Shown one piece after another: positions 58,722-64,000 of a stretch of 64,000 bases of DNA. The stretch spans positions 18,022 to 82,021 of the forward strand of contig JADJFX010000024.1 of the NCBI GenBank assembly GCA_016708345.1, in the 5' to 3' direction. The notes beneath the pieces are model-generated. The model saw only the letters and a list, made by a program, of their open reading frames with translations, did not search any database and was not told the DNA's origin. Each line of letters opens with the position of its first letter. Position 1 is the stretch's first letter. The position numbers and the translations under genes were made by a program. This DNA is from Candidatus Rhodoferax bjergmarkensis. GTDB lineage: Bacteria; Pseudomonadota; Gammaproteobacteria; Burkholderiales; Burkholderiaceae_C.

Positions 58722-59660
58722 ATGCAAACTGCCCGCGATGTTCTGACGCCTGATGCTTTGGGGATGCTGCAAACCATTGCGCTGGAGGGCAGCTTTGCCG
58801 CCGCGGCCCGCACCTTGGGCCTGGTGCCCAGCGCCCTGACCTACCGCGTGCGCCAGATTGAAGACGCGCTGGACGTGCTGTTGTACGACCGCAGCTCGCG
58901 CCAGGCCCGCCTGACACAAGCGGGTGCCGAGTTGCTGCGTGAGGGCACCCGCTTGCTGGAAGAAATTGATGCGGTGGCCAACCGGGTCAAGCGCGTGGCC
59001 ACCGGCTGGGAGCCGCAGCTGACCATAGCGGTGGACAGCATCATTTCCCTGACCACGGTGCTGGAGCTGTGCGAGAGCTTTTTTGCCTTGAACCCGCCTA
59101 CCCGCATCAAGCTGCGCGATGAAACCTTGTCCGGCACGCTGGAGGCACTCACCTCGGGCCAGGCGGATCTGGCACTCGGTGTGACCGACTCCAGCAACAC
59201 CACCGGCATCCATTCCAAGCCGCTGGGCGACGTGAGTTTTGTGTATGCCGTGGCACCACACCATCCGCTCGCGGGTGCCCCGGAACCGCTCAAAGACGAA
59301 CTGGTGCGCCAGCACCGTGCCGTGGCAGTGGCCGACACGGTGGCGCGCGGTGGTGGCCTGACCATTGGGCTGCTCGGTGGCCAAGATGTGTTCACGGTGG
59401 CCACCATGCAGGCCAAACTCGATGCGCAACTGCGCGGCCTGGGCAGCGGCTTTGTGCCCGAATGCATGGCCCGCGGCTACATCGAAACCGGCCGTCTGGT
59501 GGTCAAGCAAATAGAACGAGCACAGCGCGTGGTGCGTGTCAATTACGCCTGGCGCAGCGCCGCCAAATCAGGCCAGGGCCGCGCATTGCAATGGTGGCTG
59601 GGGCAGTTGTCAAGCCCGCCAACAAGAGCCGCATTGCTGGAGCGTCACAGAGCGGTGTAA
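58722..59660 (+). CDS. LysR-type transcriptional regulator
   Basis: This 312-residue regulator has the N-terminal winged helix (LGMLQTIALEGSFAAAARTL then PSALTYRVRQIEDAL, about 13-55) and a substrate-binding domain (LTIAVDSIISLTTVLELCES, VYAVAPHHPLAG). The effector is unknown. A FAD-dependent oxidoreductase gene begins 47 bp after it in the same direction, so the two may be co-transcribed. It belongs to the large family of activators of metabolic genes. Confidence 0.9.
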   Translation: MQTARDVLTPDALGMLQTIALEGSFAAAARTLGLVPSALTYRVRQIEDALDVLLYDRSSRQARLTQAGAELLREGTRLLEEIDAVANRVKRVATGWEPQLTIAVDSIISLTTVLELCESFFALNPPTRIKLRDETLSGTLEALTSGQADLALGVTDSSNTTGIHSKPLGDVSFVYAVAPHHPLAGAPEPLKDELVRQHRAVAVADTVARGGGLTIGLLGGQDVFTVATMQAKLDAQLRGLGSGFVPECMARGYIETGRLVVKQIERAQRVVRVNYAWRSAAKSGQGRALQWWLGQLSSPPTRAALLERHRAV

Positions 59661-59707
59661 AGTGCAGTCATACAACAACCCTTGCACAACCCTGGGAGAA
59701 GCCGTTC

Positions 59708-60787
59708 ATGCCTTTATCCAAACCGATTTTCACGACCAAACCCGAGGCAAAATTCAAAAACGTGGCCATCATCGGCGCGGGGATGGCGGGCATTGCCTGT
59801 GCCCGCACACTGGCACAAGCGGGCCACAAGGTGACGGTATTCGAAATAAATGAATACCTTGGCGGACGCATGGCTACCCACAACACCCCATTTGGCACCT
59901 TTGATTCAGGTGCCCAGTATTTCACCGTGCGTGACCCCCGGTTTGTCAAGGCACTGGCCACCGTGCCGGGCCTGTGCAAACCCTGGAGCGCCACCACCGT
60001 GCGGGTGTTGGACGAGCTGGGCCGGGTAGCCGCTGTCGCAGCACCAGCGCCAGAGTCCCACTGGGTTGCCACCCCCGGCATGAATGCACTGGTCAGCCGC
60101 TGGGCATTGCCGCTGATGGATCAGCACAGCGTCGAGATGGAAACCCGCGTCACCCGGCTGGAGCGCGATGTACTCAATGGGCACCACTGGCAGCTGCGCA
60201 CGCAAGGGCCGGGCGGCACACAACATGTTTTTTCTGGTTTTGACAACGTGCTGCTGGCCATACCGGCGGAACCTGCGCGCTTGCTGCTGCAAACCTCGCC
60301 ACGGTCCGACCTGCTGGCTCAGCAAATAGACCGGGTGGACGCTGCCCCCTGCTGGACGCTGATGCTGGCGTTTCCGCAGGCCATGCAGCCGGGCATGTCG
60401 AGCCTTGGGCCGCAGTGGAACGCCGCGCGCAGCACCCACCACCGCATTGCCTGGCTGGCACGTGAATCGTCCAAACCTGGGCGCAGCACTGTGGAGCGCT
60501 GGACGGTGCAGGCCAGCACGGCCTGGTCCGCCGAGCACCTTGAAGACGACGCCATGCGCGTGCAGGCCAAGCTGCTCAAGGCGTTTTCCGAAGTCACCGG
60601 CATTCGCGCCGTGCCAGCGCTGGCACAGACGCAGCGCTGGCGCCACGCCCAGACCACCCGAGCCTTGGGAAAATCCCACCTGTGGGATGCCGAGACCGGG
60701 CTGGGCGTTTGCGGAGACTGGTGTCTGGGTGCTCGCGTAGAAGACGCTTTCATCTCGGGTCTGGAATTGGCGCTGTCGGTGGTTTGA
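59708..60787 (+). CDS. FAD-dependent oxidoreductase (renalase/amine oxidase-like)
   Basis: This 359-residue protein starts at the ATG at 59708. The dinucleotide-binding loop VAIIGAGMAGIACARTLAQA (about 19-38) is followed by VFEINEYLGGRMATHN, and the C-terminal FAD motif GLGVCGDWCLGARVEDAFIS closes the fold. Such enzymes oxidise NAD(P)H isomers or small amines. The exact substrate is unknown. It overlaps nothing and is followed by gluQ after 16 bp. Confidence 0.86.
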   Translation: MPLSKPIFTTKPEAKFKNVAIIGAGMAGIACARTLAQAGHKVTVFEINEYLGGRMATHNTPFGTFDSGAQYFTVRDPRFVKALATVPGLCKPWSATTVRVLDELGRVAAVAAPAPESHWVATPGMNALVSRWALPLMDQHSVEMETRVTRLERDVLNGHHWQLRTQGPGGTQHVFSGFDNVLLAIPAEPARLLLQTSPRSDLLAQQIDRVDAAPCWTLMLAFPQAMQPGMSSLGPQWNAARSTHHRIAWLARESSKPGRSTVERWTVQASTAWSAEHLEDDAMRVQAKLLKAFSEVTGIRAVPALAQTQRWRHAQTTRALGKSHLWDAETGLGVCGDWCLGARVEDAFISGLELALSVV

Positions 60788-60803
60788 TGGCGTGAAGGGT
60801 GTG

Positions 60804-61754
60804 ATGGCCACCTACACAGGCCGTTTCGCGCCCTCCCCCACGGGGCCACTGCACGCGGGCTCGCTGGTGGCGGCATTGGCCAGCTGGCTCGATGCCAAGG
60901 CCCACAGCGGCCAATGGCTGGTGCGTATAGAAGACGTGGACACCGCCCGCTGCCTGCCTGGGCTTGGTCGCCTCATCCTGCAACAACTGGCCGACTGCGG
61001 CCTGGTGCCCGACGCGCCGCCCGTGGTGCAGTCGAGACGCAGTGCCCTGTACCAGCAAGCGCTGGACCAGTTGATCGCGCAAGCCCTGGCCTACCCCTGC
61101 GCCTGCTCCCGAAAAGACATTGAAACCAATCTACGCGCGCAGGGACACACCAGCGAGCGCCACGGCGAGCTCATTTACCCCGGCACTTGCCGCACCGGCT
61201 TGCAGGGCCGAGTTGGCCGGGCATGGCGGCTGCGAACTGATTTTTATGCATCAAATAAGCCTCTAGCGCATATAAATACTGCGCGAGCAGCTATACAAAC
61301 GATAGCAAATAACGATACCCATGTTTGCTGGACTGACCGCCGACTGGGCCTGCAGCAGCAAAACGTGCCCGCCGAGGTAGGCGACTTTGTGCTCAAGCGC
61401 GCCGACGGTTGCTTTGCCTACCAGCTCGCCGTGGTGGTGGACGATGCCGCCCAAGGCATTAGCGACGTGGTGCGCGGCGAAGACCTGGCCGACAACACCG
61501 CGCGCCAAATTTTGCTGCAGCGCGCTTTGGGCTTGCCAACGCCGCGCTACTTGCACACGCCTTTGGTGCTGGGTGCCAATGGCGAAAAGCTCTCCAAACA
61601 AAATGGCGCTGCGCCCATCGATACCACCGAGCCACTGCGTGCGCTGAACAGCGCCGCTGCTGTGCTGGGGCTGCCTGGGCAAACGGGGAACTTGACAGAT
61701 GCGCTTGCTACGTGGATTGCGATGTGGTTGCGCCGCTACCCCATCGGGCCATAG
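60804..61754 (+). CDS. gluQ: Glutamyl-Q tRNA(Asp) synthetase
   Basis: GluQ attaches glutamate to the queuosine base of tRNA(Asp). It lacks the anticodon-binding domain. The 316 residues from the ATG at 60804 include the HIGH-like TGPLHAGSL (His17), the zinc ligands in YPCACSR and YPGTCR, and the KMSKS equivalent GEKLSKQNG. An insertion of about 25 residues (FYASNKPLAHINTARAAIQT) between the RLRT strand and WTDRRLG corresponds to an R3 palindrome (61245-61313). Relatives lack it. The frame is kept, so it is probably functional. Confidence 0.93.
   Translation: MATYTGRFAPSPTGPLHAGSLVAALASWLDAKAHSGQWLVRIEDVDTARCLPGLGRLILQQLADCGLVPDAPPVVQSRRSALYQQALDQLIAQALAYPCACSRKDIETNLRAQGHTSERHGELIYPGTCRTGLQGRVGRAWRLRTDFYASNKPLAHINTARAAIQTIANNDTHVCWTDRRLGLQQQNVPAEVGDFVLKRADGCFAYQLAVVVDDAAQGISDVVRGEDLADNTARQILLQRALGLPTPRYLHTPLVLGANGEKLSKQNGAAPIDTTEPLRALNSAAAVLGLPGQTGNLTDALATWIAMWLRRYPIGP
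61245..61313. repeat. R3 palindromic repeat inserted in gluQ
   Basis: Imperfect dyad with ctctagcgcatataaatact and gcgcgagcagct, matching R3 layout. It adds about 23 codons to GluQ in frame. Confidence 0.65.
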
Positions 61755-61839
61755 CTGTAGTGACTGGCGATTGAAACTGGTCCGACTTGTCATCAGCCGA
61801 TTTTCTGATTCAGATTATTTGCAACTGACCGACTTGCGC

Positions 61840-61863
61840 AATCGTATCAAATTTGGTACGATT
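61840..61863. promoter_or_regulatory. Operator palindrome of the HigBA-like operon
   Basis: Arms aatcgtatcaaa and tttggtacgatt pair at 11 of 12 positions and end 6 bp before the toxin ATG. The word cgtatcaaatttg is shared with the TacAT operator. Confidence 0.65.
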
Positions 61864-61868
61864 GCGCC

Positions 61869-62174
61869 ATGGTTAGCCCAACTCATCCTGTCCTCCTTGT
61901 TTTCTTTTTCAAATCCGAGTCGGGCAATGAGCCAGTGCGTGACTGGCTGAAAGATTTGCCAGCCATCGAGCGGAAGGCTATCGGCGAAGACATCAAAACC
62001 GTGCAATTCGGCTGGCCATTGGGAATGCCTTTGGTGCGCAAAATGGGCAAGTATCTTTGGGAGGTGCGTATCCAACTTCAGACTCGAATTGACCGCATTT
62101 TATTCACCGTCAACGGGGACACCATGGTGCTGCTCCATGGGTTCATCAAAAATCCAGCAGCACCCAGCGGATGA
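61869..62174 (+). CDS. HigB/Gp49-like toxin, C-terminus frameshifted
   Basis: This 101-residue RelE-superfamily toxin has VRDWLKDLPAIERKAIGEDI, LWEVRIQLQTRIDRILFTVN and VLLHGFIKNP. Relatives continue after HGFIKK with a conserved end. Another frame here gives KIQQHPADDLALAKNRL to a stop near 62202, so an indel in the A run at 62146-62152 replaced the last 17 residues by PAAPSG. The toxin may be weakened or inactive, or the base count may be wrong. The antitoxin follows 48 bp later; the order is toxin first, as in higBA. Confidence 0.75.
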   Translation: MVSPTHPVLLVFFFKSESGNEPVRDWLKDLPAIERKAIGEDIKTVQFGWPLGMPLVRKMGKYLWEVRIQLQTRIDRILFTVNGDTMVLLHGFIKNPAAPSG

Positions 62175-62222
62175 CCTCGCGCTCGCGAAAAACCGACTGT
62201 AACAAGTGAAGGAGTGAAGACC

Positions 62223-62507
62223 ATGGATAACAAACACATCGGCAGCAATTTCGACGATTTTCTGGCCGAGGAAGCTTTATTGGAAAACGCGACGGCGACG
62301 GCTATGAAGCGGGTCATTGCCTGGCAGATTGAGCAGGAAATGAAAGTGCAAAAGCTTTCCAAGACTGCCATGGCCACCAAGATGCATACCAGTCGTGCGG
62401 CGCTGAATCGCTTGCTCGATGCCACCGATACCAGCCTGACGTTGACAACGCTGGCCAGTGCTGCTGCCGCTTTGGGAAAACGGGTTCGGGTGGAGTTGAC
62501 TGCTTGA
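62223..62507 (+). CDS. HigA-like XRE antitoxin
   Basis: This 94-residue protein has a helix-turn-helix in MKVQKLSKTAMATKMHTSRA (about 42-61) followed by LNRLLDATDTSLTLTTLASA, typical of XRE antitoxins of Gp49-type toxins. The ATG at 62223 (MDNKHIGSNFDDFLAEEALL) follows ggagtg. Its dyad operator lies upstream of the toxin gene. Confidence 0.85.
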   Translation: MDNKHIGSNFDDFLAEEALLENATATAMKRVIAWQIEQEMKVQKLSKTAMATKMHTSRAALNRLLDATDTSLTLTTLASAAAALGKRVRVELTA

Positions 62508-62535
62508 TCCACAGCGTGTCCGATTGAGGTATACC

Positions 62536-62835
62536 TCAACCGGACATTAACGCGACTGAAAAACGCTGGTTTGCAACTAACCTGTGCATCAACTGAACGG
62601 CTCCTGTGCAGCGGGAGCGGACGGCCACCAGTGCCCGCTTTCGGGAATTCCAGTGGTCTTCCGCCATCATGAGCCGGGTGTTGCACGAGGGGCAGACCCC
62701 ACGGCCTTTGCAAGAATAGGCCACGAAGTAGTCGTGTCCGCAGTCATCACACCAGCCGCGGGCAAAGCCATGGGCAAAGATGCCGCATTCGAGGTATTTA
62801 CGAAAGGCCAGGCGCACGTAGGGCTTGGGACTGTG
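62536..62835 (-). pseudogene. IS91-family transposase N-terminal fragment
   Basis: The fragment reads YVRLAFRKYLECGIFAHGFA, GWCDDCGHDYFVAYSCKGRG and VCPSCNTRLM, the zinc-finger N-terminus of IS91-type transposases (Cys-X2-Cys clusters). The HUH catalytic domain is missing. It is joined to a purH fragment at about 62836, and its downstream end runs into unrelated sequence after TRLM. It cannot transpose. Confidence 0.75.
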
Positions 62836-63118
62836 GCAAACAGCAAGTCGCTCAGTTCGTCCTGGGTAGGCTGCTTGGTGGTCACCACTTTCAGGTCGGC
62901 CAGTGTTAACTCGTGGTTGTCGGCAGTCTGTAGCAGGATGCCCGAGCTAACACGCTTCATTTCCATGGCGTTGCGGCCCTGGTCCCAGTTCGACTGGCCG
63001 CCGCGGGGTAAGTCGATCTGCAAAGATGCGGACATTGACCTTGCTCTTGAACACTTCCAGCGCTGCATGCGTGAAGCTCGGTGCCATAAGCACCTCGACA
63101 AACTGCTTGAAATCTGCT
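62836..63118 (-). pseudogene. purH C-terminal fragment
   Basis: The minus strand encodes the AICAR transformylase end of PurH in two frames. FKQFVEVLMAPSFTHAALEV-like sequence (63105 to 63025) is followed after a one-base shift by QIDLPRGGQSNWDQGRNAME and ADNHELTLADLKVVTTKQPT, ending in LSDLLFA. It stops where the transposase fragment begins. A complete purH must exist elsewhere in the genome. The fragment is probably debris of a transposition. Confidence 0.65.
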
Positions 63119-63418
63119 GTGCTGCGGCTTCATCGATTGGTTTTGTGAAATTTCGATCGAAATTAGTTGGATTTTTCGACCGCGATTCTGAGGTTGAGAT
63201 TTGCACTGTGTGAATCCGGCAATCCGGTTCCCGGCTTGTTTTGGCTGTCTGCGGAGCCTGAGGCTCCTCTCTGGAAATGGTTTGCGGGCAACCGTGTGCC
63301 TTCTTGGCTGGAAGCCACCATGATCGGCCCCCCACACTATTCGTAGATAACACGTTTGGGCTCGTTCCAACGTAAGAAAAAGGGACGCGCTTCGTGCTTT
63401 GCGCGTTCCCAGTCGTCT
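63119..63418. other. Gap with a perfect 16-bp palindrome and a coding-like tail
   Basis: aatttcgatcgaaatt (63149-63164) is a perfect palindrome. On the minus strand 63346-63430 reads EDDWERAKHEARPFFLRWNE and then PKRVIYE before a stop, without a start codon, so a gene end may lie here. Nothing else was recognised. Confidence 0.35.
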
Positions 63419-63796
63419 TCAGTAAAAAGAGAGGCGACTTGTGAATTCAGAAAGTTTCGGCGTTAGATCACTGGCGCTCTTGAGGTCGTCAATACACCGA
63501 ATGATGAGTTTATCTTCGGAATCGTGAGGATTTAAAAGCAGCTGGAATACAAAACTAAGTTCAGCTAGGCTGGCCGCTTCGTGTGCAACAGCAGCTTTAT
63601 GAACAAGAAGTCCATTTGATCTGATTCTTTCACGCCATTTAGCTCGTTCCTGAGTAATGTTCTCAATCTGGATTTTTCTCTCCGAGCTTTGAAGTGTGAA
63701 CAACCCAGTGAGACAAGCGGACACAACCGCGGAAGTAAGGACCGTACTCAGAAGTTCCATAGGCAAGTTCTCAAGTGCGCGCAACGCAAAATTCAT
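63419..63796 (-). CDS. Small membrane-anchored hypothetical protein
   Basis: This 125-residue protein has one N-terminal transmembrane helix (about 15-35, ELLSTVLTSAVVSACLTGLF) and then a basic coiled-coil segment (SERKIQIENITQERAKWRER). The rest (KAAVAHEAASLAELSFVFQL, then DLKSASDLTPKLSEF) is helical. Widespread small bacterial proteins have the same layout and no known role. The composition is AT-rich. The start may be the Met at residue 13. Confidence 0.55.
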   Translation of the reverse strand: MNFALRALENLPMELLSTVLTSAVVSACLTGLFTLQSSERKIQIENITQERAKWRERIRSNGLLVHKAAVAHEAASLAELSFVFQLLLNPHDSEDKLIIRCIDDLKSASDLTPKLSEFTSRLSFY

Positions 63797-63858
63797 AGCA
63801 AATTACAGAATTTCATAAGCACATTTCTCATTCTAGGTACGAAATAGGCCTTCCGTAA

Positions 63859-63984
63859 TTATTTACATAAATAATCTATCGTGGTAAATACCTCAAACTT
63901 AGTCTTTGTCACCTCGTTTTTGAATTTAAATACTTCATTTGGCTTTTTCTCGGCTGCTACTTCTTTCCAATCTGTTTTTTTCAT
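63859..63984 (-). CDS. Candidate 41-residue small protein
   Basis: ATG at 63984 with ggaagg directly upstream opens MKKTDWKEVAAEKKPNEVFK, then FKNEVTKTKFEVFTTIDYLC and a Lys, then stop at 63859. It is basic and has no signal or membrane segment. The ribosome site and codon pattern are plausible, but a short AT-rich frame can arise by chance. The gene lies at the window edge, so its context is unknown. Confidence 0.3.
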   Translation of the reverse strand: MKKTDWKEVAAEKKPNEVFKFKNEVTKTKFEVFTTIDYLCK

Positions 63985-64000
63985 CCTTCCATTATTCTTG

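Noticed and set aside
1..64000. CRISPR array, rRNA, tRNA and prophage
   Set aside because: No regularly spaced direct repeats, no tRNA or rRNA-like sequence and no phage structural genes were found by reading; a dedicated search (tRNAscan, Infernal) was not possible.

Overview
The window reads as a chromosome segment of a betaproteobacterium, most likely Comamonadaceae close to Rhodoferax/Polaromonas. The evidence is the block coaBC / pyrG-kdsA-eno-ftsB, the sigma54/ANTAR-controlled nitrate transport operon, the gluQ and split chrA genes, and the GC-rich codon use of the housekeeping genes. The assignment rests on recognised gene order and protein families, not on a search. No rRNA, tRNA or CRISPR array was seen.

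Layout. 0-4 kb: 3' part of folD and a FixJ-type two-component pair. 4-7.6 kb: small envelope and signalling genes (FAS1 protein, PilZ protein, Ala/Pro lipoprotein, FKBP isomerase). 7.5-13.8 kb: dut, coaBC, pyrG, kdsA, eno, ftsB. 13.8-18.1 kb: nasT and the nitrate ABC transporter, with NtrC-like sites, a -24/-12 promoter and a terminator leader between them. 18.2-22.7 kb: HipA-family yjjJ, two secreted coiled-coil paralogues (one frameshifted) and a RelE/BrnA-like toxin-antitoxin (TA) pair. 22.7-26.2 kb: an AddA-type helicase-nuclease. 26.2-34 kb: a disturbed accessory zone with TacAT, an inverted-repeat element, AT-rich small genes, a cytochrome c, and a tandem duplication. The duplication carries two genes resembling the cyanobacterial fluorescence recovery protein, two broken copies of the addA 5' end, and a poly-G stretch that looks like an assembly fault. 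34-44.7 kb: a beta-oxidation set (acyl-CoA dehydrogenase, thiolase, FadB-like protein) split by a 5.8-kb island with decayed mod and res genes around an intact AAA ATPase and partner, ending in a ParDE-type TA pair. 44.8-61.8 kb: ordinary chromosome with a lipase-like hydrolase, two GGDEF-EAL proteins, a probably NO-responsive hemerythrin operon, WS/DGAT, split chromate transporter, AI-2E permease, LysR regulator, FAD oxidoreductase and gluQ. 61.8-64 kb: HigBA-like TA, then scrambled fragments of an IS91-type transposase and purH.

How the parts work together. nasT, the leader and nrtABD form a nitrogen-regulated nitrate uptake unit. The beta-oxidation genes share a palindromic 28-33-bp sequence at their promoters. 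The hemerythrin/DUF2249/membrane-protein operon has an FNR-type box spaced as in a class II promoter. Three small repeat families are scattered through the window. One of them sits in frame inside several coding genes (nrtB, addA, chrA, gluQ).

The best candidates for something new are the duplicated FRP-like genes, the ATPase plus small partner nested in the decayed restriction-modification locus, and the palindromic repeat family that inserts in frame in genes.
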